DNA of 64,000 nt from Bradyrhizobium sp. 186 (GTDB lineage Bacteria; Pseudomonadota; Alphaproteobacteria; Rhizobiales; Xanthobacteraceae), in NCBI RefSeq assembly GCF_023101685.1, contig NZ_CP082164.1, forward strand, positions 1,550,001-1,614,000. The letters are read 5' to 3'. Within the stretch, counting starts at the first letter, position 1; each line of letters begins with the position of its first letter. Below, piece after piece: positions 26,805 through 36,339 of this stretch. Both the position numbers and the translations under genes were made by a program. The notes under the pieces were generated by a model that searched no databases, had not been told where the DNA came from, and saw only the letters and a program-made list of their open reading frames with translations.

Positions 26805-27755
26805 ATGCAGCGTCGAGACTTTCTCAAACTTTCTGCCGGCGCAGCCGCGCTCACGGCCCTGCCGCGAACGGCGTGGGCGCAATCGGGCGTGAAGGAAATT
26901 CGTGTCGGCTACCAGAAGAACGGCGTGCTGGTCATCACGCGCCAGCAGGCCGCCTTGGAAAAACATTTCATCCCGCAGGGCATCGAGGTGAAATGGGTCG
27001 AGTTCTCCTCCGGCCCGCCGATGATGGAAGCGATGAATGTCGGCAGCGTCGATTATGGCGCGGTCGGCGATTCCCCGCCGGTGTTCGCCCAGGCCGCGGG
27101 CGCTGCGATCGTCTATGCCGCAGGCCAGCCCATCACCAACGGCGCGGGCATTCTGGTGCCGAAGGACTCGCCGATCCGCTCGATTGCTCAATTAAAAGGC
27201 AAGCGCGTCGGCTTCACCAAGGGTTCCAGCGCGCACAACATCGTGGTGCAGACGCTGGAGAAGGCGGGCCTGACCTATGCCGACATCACCCCGGTCTATC
27301 GGGCGCCGCCGGACGCGGGCCCTGCGTTTGCCAATGGCAGCATCGAGGCCTGGGCGATCTGGGATCCGTATTTCGCGATCGGCGAGACCAAGCAGAGCGG
27401 CCGCATCCTGATCAATTCGCGCGAAGTCACCAAGACCAACTCCTTCTACATCGCCAACCGCGATTTCGCCAAAAACCACGGGCCGATCCTGCAACAGATC
27501 GTCGATGTGACGACCGCGACCGCTAAATGGGCTGAACAGCACCGCGATGAGGTCGCCAAATCGCTGGCCGCGGTGACCGGCATCCCGCTCGATATCCAGA
27601 CCATCGCCGCCAACCGCTCGAACTTCGTGGTCGGCCCAGTCACCGACGACATCGTCGCGACCCAGCAGGGCGTCGCCGATCGCTTCTACAAGCTCGGCCT
27701 GATCCCGAAGCCAATCGTCATTCGCGACATCGTCTGGCGCAGCACGGCGACCTGA
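26805..27755 (+). CDS. ssuA: Sulfonate ABC transporter substrate-binding protein, first copy
   Basis: 316 aa periplasmic receptor of the SsuA/NrtA-like family. The signal MQRRDFLKLSAGAAALTALPRTAWA has twin arginines, so export may be by Tat. Family blocks are IRVGYQKNGVLVITRQQ, VKWVEFSSGPPMMEAMNVGSVDYGAVGDSPPVFAQAAGA and KDSPIRSIAQLKGKRVGFTKGSSAHN. It captures aliphatic sulfonates for SsuBC. GGGAG is six bases before the ATG. It is the first gene of a six-gene operon. Confidence 0.9.
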   Translation: MQRRDFLKLSAGAAALTALPRTAWAQSGVKEIRVGYQKNGVLVITRQQAALEKHFIPQGIEVKWVEFSSGPPMMEAMNVGSVDYGAVGDSPPVFAQAAGAAIVYAAGQPITNGAGILVPKDSPIRSIAQLKGKRVGFTKGSSAHNIVVQTLEKAGLTYADITPVYRAPPDAGPAFANGSIEAWAIWDPYFAIGETKQSGRILINSREVTKTNSFYIANRDFAKNHGPILQQIVDVTTATAKWAEQHRDEVAKSLAAVTGIPLDIQTIAANRSNFVVGPVTDDIVATQQGVADRFYKLGLIPKPIVIRDIVWRSTAT

Positions 27756-27793
27756 TCGTGCCGACCAGTCTTCCCATTCATAAGAGTTTGAAC

Positions 27794-28747
27794 ATGAGGC
27801 GTATCATTCAGCGTCTGATCGCGGCCATCGTGCTGTCGATCGGTATCGTCGCCGCCGCGGTCGGCACGTCCTATGGACAGGACAAGGTGGTCCGCATCGG
27901 CTACCAGAAATACGGCAAGCTGGTCTTGCTCAAGAGCAAGGGCACGCTGGAGCCGAAGCTTGCGGCCGACGGCTACAAGGTGGTGTGGACGGAATTCCCG
28001 TCCGGCCCGCCGCTGCTCGAAGCGCTCAATGTCGGCGCCATCGATTTCGGCAACACCGGCGAAGCCCCGCCGATCTTCGCGCAGGCCGCCGGCGCGCCGA
28101 TCCAGTATGTCGCCTATGAGCCGCCGGCGCCGAAGGGCGAGGCGATCCTGGTGCCGAAGGACAGTCCGTTGAAGACGGTCGCCGATCTCAAGGGCAAGAA
28201 GATCGCGCTGAACAAGGGCTCGAACGTTCACTATCTCCTGGTCAAGGCGCTGGAGAAGGCGGGCGTCAAATATTCCGAGATCGAGCCGGTTTTCCTGGCT
28301 CCGGCTGATGCGCGCGCGGCCTTCGAGCGTGGCGCGGTCGATGCATGGGTGATCTGGGATCCGTTCCAGGCCGCGGCGGAAGCGGCCACCGGCGCGCGCA
28401 CGCTCACTGATGGCACCAACATTGTCGCGAACTACCAGTTCTATTTCTCCTCGAAGAAATTCCTCGATGCAAATCCGAAGATCGTCGACGCCGTGCTCGC
28501 CGAGCTCAGCGCGGTCGATGATTGGGCCAAGGGCGACATCCATGCGGTGGCCGAGCAACTGGCGCCGGCGATTGGGCTGTCGGTCCCGGTGGTCGAGGTG
28601 GCGCTGAAGCGGCAATCCTACGGCATCAAGCCGATCACCGACGCCGTGGTCGCCGACCAGCAGCAGGTTGCGGACGCGTTCCTCGCGCTCAACCTGATCC
28701 CGAAAGCAATCAAGATTTCCGACGTGGCGCGGAGGCCAGGATCATGA
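27794..28747 (+). CDS. ssuA: Sulfonate ABC transporter substrate-binding protein, second copy
   Basis: 317 aa, a paralogue of the preceding gene with the same core order ([85 protein letters not shown]). Its signal peptide, [28 protein letters not shown], is Sec-like and lacks the RRxFLK pattern of copy one. Its stop overlaps the ssuD start (ATGA at 28744-28747). Two receptors for one transporter may widen the range of sulfonates taken up. Confidence 0.9.
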   Translation: MRRIIQRLIAAIVLSIGIVAAAVGTSYGQDKVVRIGYQKYGKLVLLKSKGTLEPKLAADGYKVVWTEFPSGPPLLEALNVGAIDFGNTGEAPPIFAQAAGAPIQYVAYEPPAPKGEAILVPKDSPLKTVADLKGKKIALNKGSNVHYLLVKALEKAGVKYSEIEPVFLAPADARAAFERGAVDAWVIWDPFQAAAEAATGARTLTDGTNIVANYQFYFSSKKFLDANPKIVDAVLAELSAVDDWAKGDIHAVAEQLAPAIGLSVPVVEVALKRQSYGIKPITDAVVADQQQVADAFLALNLIPKAIKISDVARRPGS

Positions 28748-29922
28748 GCAAGACCATGAGCAAGCAAGCTAACGCCAATATCCTCTGGTTCCTGCCGACC
28801 CACGGCGACGGCCGCTATCTCGGCACCGGCATCGGCGGCCGCGAGGTCAACTTCAACTATCTGCGCCAGATCGCACAGGCCGCCGACCAGCTCGGCTATT
28901 ACGGCGTGCTGCTGCCGACCGGGCGGAGCTGCGAGGATTCCTGGATCGTGGCCTCCAGCGTCGCGCCGTTCACCGAGCGGCTGCGCTATCTCGTGGCTGT
29001 TCGCCCCGGCCTGCAATCGCCGAGCGTTGCCGCGCGCATGACCGCGACGCTCGACCGCATCACAGGCGGCCGGCTTCTGGTCAACGTCGTCACCGGCGGC
29101 GATCCCGTCGAAAACAAGGGCGATGGCATCTTCCTGAGCCACGACGAGCGCTACGAGGTTACTCGCGAATTCCTCAACGTCTATAGCGACCTGCTCGCTG
29201 GCAAGACCGTCAATGTCGAGGGCAAGCACATCCACATCGAGGATGGCAAGCTCCTGTTTCATCCCGTGCAGTCGCCGCGTCCGCCGCTATATTTCGGCGG
29301 CTCGTCAGATGCCGGCATCGACGTCGCCGTCGACGCTGTCGACAAATATCTCACCTGGGGCGAGCCGCCGGCGCAGGTCGCCGAGAAGATCGCGAAGGTG
29401 AGAGAGGTCGCAGCCGCGCGGGGTCGAAAGCTCTCTTTCGGCATCCGGCTTCACGTCATCGTCCGTGAGACCAACGAAGCCGCCTGGCAAGCCGCCAACG
29501 AGCTGATCAAGCATGTCAGCGACGAGACCATCGCGACCGCGCAGAAGAACTTTGCGCGGATGGATTCGGTCGGCCAGCAACGCATGGCGCAGCTCCATGG
29601 CGGCAATCGCGACAAGCTCGAGATCGCGCCGAACCTCTGGGCCGGCGTCGGTCTCGTGCGCGGCGGCGCCGGCACGGCGCTGGTCGGCGACGCCCAGACC
29701 GTCGCGGCGCGCATCAAGGAGTATCAGGATATCGGCATCGATACCTTCATCATGTCGGGTTACCCGCATCTCGAGGAAGCCTACCGTTTTGCCGAGCTGG
29801 TTTTCCCGCTGCTCTCGCTCGAGCTGCCGGGCAACGTGACAAAGCTTCATTTCAACGGTGGCCCCTTCGGCGAAACCGTCGGCAGCGATTTCCGTCCGCG
29901 GCAGCAGGTTTCGCAGTCATGA
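28744..29922 (+). CDS. ssuD: FMNH2-dependent alkanesulfonate monooxygenase
   Basis: 392 aa, the expected size. SsuD cleaves the C-S bond of alkanesulfonates to sulfite and aldehyde using FMNH2 and O2. Recognised blocks are [53 protein letters not shown] [35 protein letters not shown] and [14 protein letters not shown]. The reduced flavin would come from the reductase at 31603. It overlaps its upstream and downstream genes by ATGA, which indicates coupled translation. Confidence 0.96.
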   Translation: MSKTMSKQANANILWFLPTHGDGRYLGTGIGGREVNFNYLRQIAQAADQLGYYGVLLPTGRSCEDSWIVASSVAPFTERLRYLVAVRPGLQSPSVAARMTATLDRITGGRLLVNVVTGGDPVENKGDGIFLSHDERYEVTREFLNVYSDLLAGKTVNVEGKHIHIEDGKLLFHPVQSPRPPLYFGGSSDAGIDVAVDAVDKYLTWGEPPAQVAEKIAKVREVAAARGRKLSFGIRLHVIVRETNEAAWQAANELIKHVSDETIATAQKNFARMDSVGQQRMAQLHGGNRDKLEIAPNLWAGVGLVRGGAGTALVGDAQTVAARIKEYQDIGIDTFIMSGYPHLEEAYRFAELVFPLLSLELPGNVTKLHFNGGPFGETVGSDFRPRQQVSQS

Positions 29923-30725
29923 GCCTCATCGACAGCATTCCGCTTCCGCGCAGCTTCCGCCTGCCGCGCGTCGACGGTCTGGTCCAGTGGATCGTGCCGC
30001 TCGCCATCATCGCAATCTGGCAGGTGGCCAGCGTCACCGGTTTCGTGCCGACGCGGGTACTGCCGGCGCCGAGCGACGTCGCGCTTGCCGGCTGGAAACT
30101 GCTGCTCTCCGGCGAGCTCGTCCGCAACATCTGGGTCTCTTTCTGGCGCGCCTCGATCGGCTTTCTGATCGGCGGCAGCATCGGCTTCGCGTTCGGGCTT
30201 GCGAACGGCCTGTCGCAGCTCTCGGCAAAGCTCACCGACACCACGCTCCAGATGGTGCGCAACGTGCCGCATCTGGCGCTGATCCCGCTGGTCATTCTGT
30301 GGTTCGGCATCGACGAGAGCGCAAAGCTGTTTCTTGTGGCACTCGGCGTGTTCTTCCCGATCTACCTCAACACGCTGCACGGCATCCGCACCGTCGATCC
30401 CCAGCTCATCGAGATGGGCCGCATCTACGGCATGAGCGACGGCGAACTGTTTCGCCGCGTGATCTTCCCCGGCGCGCTGCCATCGATCTTCGTCGGCATC
30501 CGTTTTGCGCTCGGCATCATGTGGCTGACCCTGATCGTCGCCGAGACCATCGCGGCATCCTCCGGTCTCGGCTACATGGCGATGCAGGCGCGCGAGTTCA
30601 TGCTGATCGACGTCGTCGTGCTTTCGATCCTGATCTACGCCCTGCTCGGCAAGCTCGCCGACAGCGCCTCCCGCGTGCTGGAACGCCTGACGCTTTCCTG
30701 GCACCCGGCCTTCCAGAAACGTTGA
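29919..30725 (+). CDS. ssuC: Sulfonate ABC transporter permease
   Basis: 268 aa with about six membrane helices. The permease coupling loop reads [35 protein letters not shown], the EAA motif of binding-protein-dependent transporters. The start overlaps ssuD (ATGA at 29919-29922). It forms the inner-membrane channel with the SsuB ATPase encoded next. Confidence 0.95.
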   Translation: MSLIDSIPLPRSFRLPRVDGLVQWIVPLAIIAIWQVASVTGFVPTRVLPAPSDVALAGWKLLLSGELVRNIWVSFWRASIGFLIGGSIGFAFGLANGLSQLSAKLTDTTLQMVRNVPHLALIPLVILWFGIDESAKLFLVALGVFFPIYLNTLHGIRTVDPQLIEMGRIYGMSDGELFRRVIFPGALPSIFVGIRFALGIMWLTLIVAETIAASSGLGYMAMQAREFMLIDVVVLSILIYALLGKLADSASRVLERLTLSWHPAFQKR

Positions 30726-30732
30726 GAGTGAC

Positions 30733-31569
30733 ATGCAGACAGCCCTCCGTACGTCCCTTCCCGAAACCGAGCGTGCCAGCCGCGCCAATTTCGCACCGAC
30801 GGCCCGCGTGGTGCGCGAGGAGCGGCCGGTGCAGACCAGCGCTCCGCCGCTCAGCATCCGCGGCTTGCGCAAATCCTACGGCGACAACGAGGTGCTGCGC
30901 GGCATCGACCTGCACATCCCCGCCGGCCAGTTCGTCGCCATCGTCGGAAAAAGCGGCTGCGGCAAGAGCACGCTGCTGCGTCTGATCGCCGGACTGGAGA
31001 AGATCGACGCCGGCAGCGTCAGCTTCGGCGACGCGGTCAAGCCCGAGGACATCCGCGTGATGTTCCAGGAGCCGCGGCTGTTGCCATGGGCCCGAGTGCT
31101 CTCCAACGTCGAGGTCGGCCTCGGCCGCGATCGCACCTCGGCCGATGCGCACGCCCGCGCGGAGAAGGCGCTGACCGAGGTCGGGCTCACCGACAAGCGC
31201 GACCAGTGGCCTTCGGTGCTGTCGGGCGGACAGAAGCAGCGCGTCGCGCTCGCCCGCGCGCTTGTCTCCCGTCCGCGCGTGCTCGCGTTCGACGAGCCGC
31301 TCGGCGCGCTGGATGCGCTGACGCGCATCTCGATGCAGCGGCTTCTGGAGCGCGTCTGGCGCGACCAGGGCTTTACCGCGATCCTGGTGACCCACGACGT
31401 CTCCGAGGCGGTCGCGCTGGCGGACCGGGTGCTGGTGATCGACGAAGGCCGCATTGCCCACGACGTTACGGTTAACGCAGCCCGGCCGCGCGAGCGCGGC
31501 TCCGCCGAGCTAGCGAGCCTCGAAGGCTCGATCCTGAGCCACCTTTTGTCGGCAGACGATCGTACCTAA
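30733..31569 (+). CDS. ssuB: Sulfonate ABC transporter ATP-binding protein
   Basis: 278 aa. Walker A is [10 protein letters not shown], the signature is [15 protein letters not shown], Walker B is [12 protein letters not shown], and the H-loop is [10 protein letters not shown]. About 35 extra residues precede the ABC core (which starts at [17 protein letters not shown]), a feature of many SsuB proteins. GAGAG is placed before the ATG, seven bases after the ssuC stop. Confidence 0.95.
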   Translation: MQTALRTSLPETERASRANFAPTARVVREERPVQTSAPPLSIRGLRKSYGDNEVLRGIDLHIPAGQFVAIVGKSGCGKSTLLRLIAGLEKIDAGSVSFGDAVKPEDIRVMFQEPRLLPWARVLSNVEVGLGRDRTSADAHARAEKALTEVGLTDKRDQWPSVLSGGQKQRVALARALVSRPRVLAFDEPLGALDALTRISMQRLLERVWRDQGFTAILVTHDVSEAVALADRVLVIDEGRIAHDVTVNAARPRERGSAELASLEGSILSHLLSADDRT

Positions 31570-31602
31570 ATGTAAGGGAACCCCGCTTTCGGGGAGCATG
31601 CC

Positions 31603-32184
31603 ATGAACGTCGTCCCCCGCAATATCATGACCGATACCCTCGTCTCGTCTGCCGATTTCCGCGGCGCCATGCGCCACCTGACCGGTGGCGTCAGTGTCAT
31701 CACTGCCGGACGGGGCAAGGACATCACCGGCATGACGGTGACGTCGGTCACCTCGCTTTCGGTCGATCCGCCGACGCTGCTGGTCAGCATCAACCGCGAC
31801 GCCTCCTCCTTCCCGCTGATCAGGCGCCACGGCGCCTTCGGCGTGAACATCCTCAACGCGGACCAGCTCGATGTCGCCGAACGCTTTGCCGGCAAGGGCG
31901 GGCTCAAGGGCGCGGATCGCTTTGCCGGTGCCCAGTGGGTGACGGGGGTCTCGGGCGTTCCGCTGTTGGTCGGTGCATTGTCGGCTGTCGATTGCGAGGT
32001 CGAGGAGATCGTCGAGCGGCATTCGCACGGCATTGTCATCGGCCGTGTCAGGGACATCAGGAATTCGACCCGGACTGCCGCGCTGGCCTATTGGCACGGT
32101 CAATACGTGGCGGTCGACCAGAACGAAGATGCGGCAAAGCTCACGGACGTCAGCATTCCCGCGGGCGGCCGACGCCGCATTTGA
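31603..32184 (+). CDS. NAD(P)H:flavin reductase, likely SsuD partner
   Basis: 193 aa of the flavin-reductase-like (HpaC/DIM6) family. FRGAMRHLTGGVSVITAG, then TGMTVTSVTSLSVDPPTLLVSINRDASS, is the FMN-binding core, and HSHGIVIGRVRDI and LAYWHGQYVAV follow. It differs in fold from E. coli SsuE but would do the same job of supplying FMNH2. It is the last gene of the operon, 33 nt after ssuB. A short hairpin (CCCCG-CTTT-CGGGG) overlaps its ribosome-binding site and might modulate translation. Confidence 0.9.
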   Translation: MNVVPRNIMTDTLVSSADFRGAMRHLTGGVSVITAGRGKDITGMTVTSVTSLSVDPPTLLVSINRDASSFPLIRRHGAFGVNILNADQLDVAERFAGKGGLKGADRFAGAQWVTGVSGVPLLVGALSAVDCEVEEIVERHSHGIVIGRVRDIRNSTRTAALAYWHGQYVAVDQNEDAAKLTDVSIPAGGRRRI

Positions 32185-32195
32185 TCGCCGCTGCC

Positions 32196-32222
32196 GGCCA
32201 TCGGCGCGCAGGCTGGCCTTTT
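32196..32222 (+). terminator. Weak hairpin with T-run after the sulfonate operon
   Basis: GGCCA (32196-32200) and TGGCC (32214-32218) are followed by TTTT. The stem is only 5 bp and the loop 13 nt, so it is a marginal candidate. Confidence 0.3.
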
Positions 32223-32286
32223 CCCCGACATCGCTCTAGAAGCCCTGCCTGAGCCTCCCGGACCGGGAAGGCAACGGAGCGGAACG

Positions 32287-32442
32287 ATGAAACGCGTCGC
32301 GACCTGGGCCTTCTACGTCGTCGGCGCGCTCGCGATTGCCTATCTCGCGCTCTACGCCTATGCGATGTTCCGCGGGCAGCCGATCGTGCCCGGCGATCCC
32401 ATTCGCATCTTCCGCAAGCCGGACGCGCCGAACTATTCGTGA
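32287..32442 (+). CDS. 51-residue single-pass membrane protein
   Basis: ATG 32287 to TGA 32442. A basic start (MKRVATW) is followed by one membrane helix (AFYVVGALAIAYLALYAYAM) and a short tail, FRGQPIVPGDPIRIFRKPD. ACGGAG lies upstream at a workable distance. The tail would face the periplasm or cytoplasm as a small proline-rich peptide. It lies 103 bp after the flavin reductase and converges on the M20 peptidase. Function unknown. Confidence 0.6.
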   Translation: MKRVATWAFYVVGALAIAYLALYAYAMFRGQPIVPGDPIRIFRKPDAPNYS

Positions 32443-32455
32443 CGGCTTGCGGCCG

Positions 32456-33604
32456 TCACCCCCGCAAAATCGCCAGCGCCAGCGCCTGCGCGCGCGGCAC
32501 GATGCTGTCGAGCTCGAGATATTCCTCCGGCGTATGCGCGAGCCCGCCCACCGGGCCGAGGCCGCAGATGGTCGGCGTGCCGACCGCGGCAGTGAAGCCG
32601 GAATCGGCACAGCCGCCGGAGAACTCGCCCTCGAGCGTGGTGAGGCCGGCCTGCTTTGCGGACGCCTGATAATTTTCGAACAGCGCCTTCGAAGCCTCGC
32701 TCTGCACGACCGGCACGAACTCGCCCTTGATCGTCAGCGTTGCACTCGTGCCCGGCACGTAAGATGTCGCGATGATCTTCTCGATCGCAGCCATCACCGT
32801 CGCGCGATCCGCCGGATCGATGTAGCGCAGGTCGATCTGGCCTTCGGCATACGGTGCCGTGGTGTTGACGGACTGGCCGCCCGCGACCAGACCGACATTG
32901 AGCGTGATGCCTTTGGCGAGATCGGTCAGCGCGTGGATCTGGACGATCTTGTGGGCGAGTTCGCCGATCGCGCTGACGCCGGCGGCGAAGTTGGCGCCGG
33001 AATGCGCGGCTTTGCCGGTGATGGCGAGATGCATGAAGATGCCGCCCTTGCGGCCGGTGACGACGTTGCCGGTCGGGCGGCCCGGCTCGGAATTAAACAC
33101 CGCGCGCGCGGCGCGTCCTTCGCGCTCGATCACGGGGCGCGACGAGGGCGAGCCGATCTCCTCGTCCGAGGTGATCAGCACTTTGATCGGGTGCGGGCTG
33201 CCGCCGAATTTGTGGAAGGCGGTCGCCACGAACACGTTCATGACAAGGCCGGACTTCATGTCGGCGACGCCGGGCCCGTAGGCGCGCTTGTCTCGAATCG
33301 TGAACGGGCGCCGTCCGGCCTCGCCCTTGCCGAACACGGTGTCGCGATGCCCCATCAACAGCACCGGCTTCTCGTTGCTGCCGGGTTTTGCGACCTCGGC
33401 ATGGATCGCGTCGCCAAAGCTGTCGTGGCTTTCGCGCCGAAAAGGAATCCCGTGCTCGGAAAAATGCCGCTCGAACCGTGCACCGACCGCATCGACGCCT
33501 TCCTTGTCATAGGATCCGGAATCGATGTTCACGACATCGCGCAACAGATCGATCATCGCCTGCCGCTGCGCCGCCAGCCAATCCGTGATTTGAGCCTCAG
33601 ACAT
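32456..33604 (-). CDS. M20-family metallopeptidase (glutamate carboxypeptidase-like)
   Basis: 382 aa. Zinc-site blocks are MGHRDTVF, GPGVADMKSGLVM, TSDEEIGS and the C-terminal GGLAHTPEEYLE. The dimerisation domain lies between (KAAHSGANFAAGVSAIGELAHKI). It resembles carboxypeptidase G2-type enzymes that release C-terminal glutamate or act as amidohydrolases. There is no signal peptide. GAGGTGACA before ATG 33604 decides the start over a GTG six bases upstream. Confidence 0.9.
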   Translation of the reverse strand: MSEAQITDWLAAQRQAMIDLLRDVVNIDSGSYDKEGVDAVGARFERHFSEHGIPFRRESHDSFGDAIHAEVAKPGSNEKPVLLMGHRDTVFGKGEAGRRPFTIRDKRAYGPGVADMKSGLVMNVFVATAFHKFGGSPHPIKVLITSDEEIGSPSSRPVIEREGRAARAVFNSEPGRPTGNVVTGRKGGIFMHLAITGKAAHSGANFAAGVSAIGELAHKIVQIHALTDLAKGITLNVGLVAGGQSVNTTAPYAEGQIDLRYIDPADRATVMAAIEKIIATSYVPGTSATLTIKGEFVPVVQSEASKALFENYQASAKQAGLTTLEGEFSGGCADSGFTAAVGTPTICGLGPVGGLAHTPEEYLELDSIVPRAQALALAILRG

Positions 33605-33712
33605 TGTCACCTCGCGTGGTTCTCAGCGCGCTTATAGGGCTTCGCAAGCGCACGACCTAGTCGGAGAACGCGGTGCGGCCATGCCAAGGTTGGAAGCACC
33701 ATGCCCCCCAGC

Positions 33713-33839
33713 GTCGTCCTGGCGAAAGCCAGGACCCATACCGCGGAATCTATCGATTATGGGTAGTCGGAGTACCGAACGACTAACCTTCGCCAAACTC
33801 CTCCCGGGAGTAATGGGTCCTGGCTTTCGCCAGGACGAC
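33713..33839. repeat. Inverted repeat of two 26-bp palindromic arms
   Basis: Bases 33713-33738 and 33814-33839 are perfect inverted copies. Each arm is itself a hairpin (CCTGGC-GAAA-GCCAGG), so the pair can form either two small hairpins or one long stem. It lies between the M20 peptidase start and the end of flbD. Confidence 0.85.
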
Positions 33840-33875
33840 ACCGGGAGTGTGGCGACAATCTGCGCTTCACAACAA

Positions 33876-33900
33876 AATGCCCGGGACCAGCCCGGGCATT
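33876..33900. terminator. Hairpin after flbD
   Basis: AATGCCCGGG and CCCGGGCATT form a perfect 10-bp stem with an ACCAG loop, 31 bp past the flbD stop on the minus strand. No T-run follows. The stem core matches the CCCGGGCAT arm of the dispersed repeat at 83 and 44913. Confidence 0.55.
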
Positions 33901-33930
33901 CACGTCCTCCAGCGTCCGTGCAGCGCCCGC

Positions 33931-35316
33931 CTACGCCCCCACCATCGGCATGCGCGGGTACTCACCAGGCATGCCGGCGGGTGTGATCGGGATGCCGCCG
34001 TCGGAATATTCGTTGAGCTTGTTGCGCAGCGTGCGGATCGAGATGCCGAGGATGTTGGCCGCATGGGTCCGGTTGCCGAGGCAGTGCTTCAGTGTCTCCA
34101 GGATCAGGTCGCGTTCGACGTCGGCCACGGTGCGGCCGACCAGGGCCCGCGTCACCTGCTCGGCGGCCATCGTGGCATGCGCCACCGCCGGTGCCGTCTT
34201 GGCGAGGTCGAGGCGGTCGCCGTCCGGCGTGAGGATCGCGTCGGGTCCGATCTCGTCGCCCAGCGCCATCAGCACCGCGCGGTGCATGGTGTTTTCGAGC
34301 TCGCGGACGTTGCCCTGCCAGCGATTGGTGGAGAGCACGCGACGGGCCTCCGCCGAGACCGGGCGCAGCGGCACGCCGTTGGCGTCGGCGTATTTCTTCG
34401 CGAAGTGCTGGGCCAGCTCCAAAATGTCGGCCGGACGCTCGCGCAGCGGCGGGATCTTCAGGTTGACGACGTTGAGGCGGAACAGCAGGTCCTCGCGGAA
34501 CGTGCCTTCGCGCACGGCTTCCAGCAGGTTGCGGTTCGAGGTCGCGATGATGCGGATGTCGACCGGCACCGGCTTGGTGCCGCCGACGCGGTCGATCACG
34601 CGCTCCTGGATCGCGCGCAACAGCTTCGATTGCAGGCGAACGTCCATCTCCGAGATTTCGTCGAGCAGCAGCGTGCCGCCGGTCGCCTCCTCGAACTTGC
34701 CAATGCGGCGGGCGATGGCGCCGGTGAAGGCGCCCTTCTCATGGCCGAACAGCTCGGACTCCAGCAGATGCTCGGGGATCGCAGCGCAGTTGATAGAGAT
34801 GAACGGACGCTTGGCGCGCGCCGAGCGGGTATGGACGTAGCGGGCCAGCACTTCCTTGCCGGTGCCGGATTCACCGGTGATCATCACCGAGGCGTCGGAG
34901 CCCGCGATCTGCTGCGCGAGCTTGATGACTTTCGCCATCGCCTCGTCGCGATAGATCAGCTCGCGGGAATCGTTGGCGACCGCGGCGAGCACCGCGGCGA
35001 TCAGCTCCGGGTCCGGCGGCAGCGGGATGTATTCCTTGGCGCCGGCATGGATCGCGGCGACCGCGGCGCGGGCGTCGTTGGTGATGCCGCAGGCGACGAT
35101 CGGCGCGTGGATGTGCTCGGCTTCGAGCCGCATCACGAGGTCGCGGATGTCGAGGGCGACGTCGACCAGCAGGAGGTCGGCGCCCTTGCCGCCGCGTAGC
35201 ACCCGCATCGCCTGCTCGTGATCCTCCGCATGGGTCACGGTGGCGCCGTTCTCCATCGCGATCTTGGTGGCAGTGGTGAGCTGGCCCTTCAGTGTGCCAA
35301 CGATGAGAAGCCGCAT
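33931..35316 (-). CDS. flbD: Sigma-54-dependent flagellar regulator FlbD
   Basis: 461 aa. The N-terminal 110 residues have a receiver fold but open LLIVGTLKG, lacking the paired acidic residues of normal receivers; one Asp remains in LLLVDV. The AAA+ core has Walker A GESGTGKE, the sigma-54 contact loop GAFTGA, and [10 protein letters not shown]. The C-terminal Fis-type helix-turn-helix is [31 protein letters not shown]. FlbD controls class III/IV flagellar genes in Caulobacter. AGGAG precedes the ATG. A target with a sigma-54 promoter is at 42121. Confidence 0.93.
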   Translation of the reverse strand: MRLLIVGTLKGQLTTATKIAMENGATVTHAEDHEQAMRVLRGGKGADLLLVDVALDIRDLVMRLEAEHIHAPIVACGITNDARAAVAAIHAGAKEYIPLPPDPELIAAVLAAVANDSRELIYRDEAMAKVIKLAQQIAGSDASVMITGESGTGKEVLARYVHTRSARAKRPFISINCAAIPEHLLESELFGHEKGAFTGAIARRIGKFEEATGGTLLLDEISEMDVRLQSKLLRAIQERVIDRVGGTKPVPVDIRIIATSNRNLLEAVREGTFREDLLFRLNVVNLKIPPLRERPADILELAQHFAKKYADANGVPLRPVSAEARRVLSTNRWQGNVRELENTMHRAVLMALGDEIGPDAILTPDGDRLDLAKTAPAVAHATMAAEQVTRALVGRTVADVERDLILETLKHCLGNRTHAANILGISIRTLRNKLNEYSDGGIPITPAGMPGEYPRMPMVGA

Positions 35317-35364
35317 GTCAGTCTCCTGTCCGTCTGTTCGCGCTGCCGCGCGCCATTCCCTGCG

Positions 35365-35715
35365 CTAACCGCGTTCGGTCCTGATGATTTCGGTCATGGT
35401 CACACCGAGCTTGTCCTCGACCAGCACCACCTCGCCGCGGGCGACCAGCTTGTTGTTGACGTAGATGTCGATGGCCTCGCCGACGCGCCGGTCAAGCTCG
35501 AGCACGGTGCCGGGTCCGAGCTTCAACAGCTCGCCGACGTCCATCTTGGAGCGGCCGAGTACGGCCGAGACCTGCACCGGCACGTCGAAGACGGCTTCGA
35601 GGTCGGCGGCGACGCGCGACGCATATTCGTCCTCGTTGTAGCCGACGTCGGTGCCGGTCGGCGGTATCGGGCCGTTGAGGTCGGGCAGCGGGACCTGTCC
35701 GTCAGTGTCGCTCAT
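35365..35715 (-). CDS. fliN: Flagellar motor switch protein FliN
   Basis: 116 aa. After an acidic 40-residue start, the SpoA/FliN domain reads VFDVPVQVSAVLGRSKMDVGELLKLGPGTVLELDRRVGEAIDIYVNNKLVARGEVVLVEDKLGVTMTEII. It is part of the cytoplasmic C-ring that sets rotation direction and docks the export apparatus through FliH. It is three bases downstream of fliH and 48 bp upstream of flbD. Confidence 0.96.
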   Translation of the reverse strand: MSDTDGQVPLPDLNGPIPPTGTDVGYNEDEYASRVAADLEAVFDVPVQVSAVLGRSKMDVGELLKLGPGTVLELDRRVGEAIDIYVNNKLVARGEVVLVEDKLGVTMTEIIRTERG

Positions 35716-35718
35716 GGC

Positions 35719-36339
35719 TTAGTTCCCCCTGCGGGACGCGATGTAGCGTCCGACGAGTTCATCGACCTTGGCCGCGATGGCGCCGCGCTCCAGCACAACG
35801 CCGCCATCGGCCCACTCGATCCGGCAGTCGCCGGTGGCAATGTCGGGTTCGGCCAGAATCACCAGCCGGCCTTCGAAGCCGCTCTGCTTGGCCAGCCGCT
35901 CGATCTTCTCGCGCGCGCTGTCGTAGAGCGCGTCGTTGATACGGACGACGAGGTGCGGCGTCGCGACCAGATGCGAGAAGCAGTCCTTGACCAGCGCAAC
36001 GATCTCGCCGAGCGGCTCGGCGGCGACCAGGTCGGCGCACAGCTTGCGCGCCACCGCGACGGCGACGTCGACCGCCTCGGTCTCCATCTTGGCCTCGATA
36101 TTGCCGATCCCGGAGGCGATGCCCTGGACCGCGATATTGATCTCCTCAATGGCGAGCGCGACACGGCGGTCGCTCTCGGCTTTGGCCTCGCGCTGGCCGG
36201 CCGCAAAGCCGTCCTGATAGGCGCGTGCCTCGGCTTCCGCGACCTTCTGGACGATTTCGGCCGCGGTCGCGGCCTTCTCGCGCGTTCGGTCCGGCGCGGC
36301 GAAGTCGGTATCGAACAGGAATTTCGCGGGTGCGCCCAT
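35719..36339 (-). CDS. fliH: Flagellar assembly protein FliH
   Basis: 206 aa starting at ATG 36339, which shares one base with the fliG stop (TGATG). The sequence [15 protein letters not shown], then a coiled helical segment with AYQDGFAAGQREAKAESDRRVALAIEEI and a C-terminal stalk-like domain (DIATGDCRIEWADGGVVLERGAI), matches FliH, the regulator of the export ATPase FliI. Fused in frame upstream is only shadow sequence from fliG. No fliI is in the window. Confidence 0.88.
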   Translation of the reverse strand: MGAPAKFLFDTDFAAPDRTREKAATAAEIVQKVAEAEARAYQDGFAAGQREAKAESDRRVALAIEEINIAVQGIASGIGNIEAKMETEAVDVAVAVARKLCADLVAAEPLGEIVALVKDCFSHLVATPHLVVRINDALYDSAREKIERLAKQSGFEGRLVILAEPDIATGDCRIEWADGGVVLERGAIAAKVDELVGRYIASRRGN

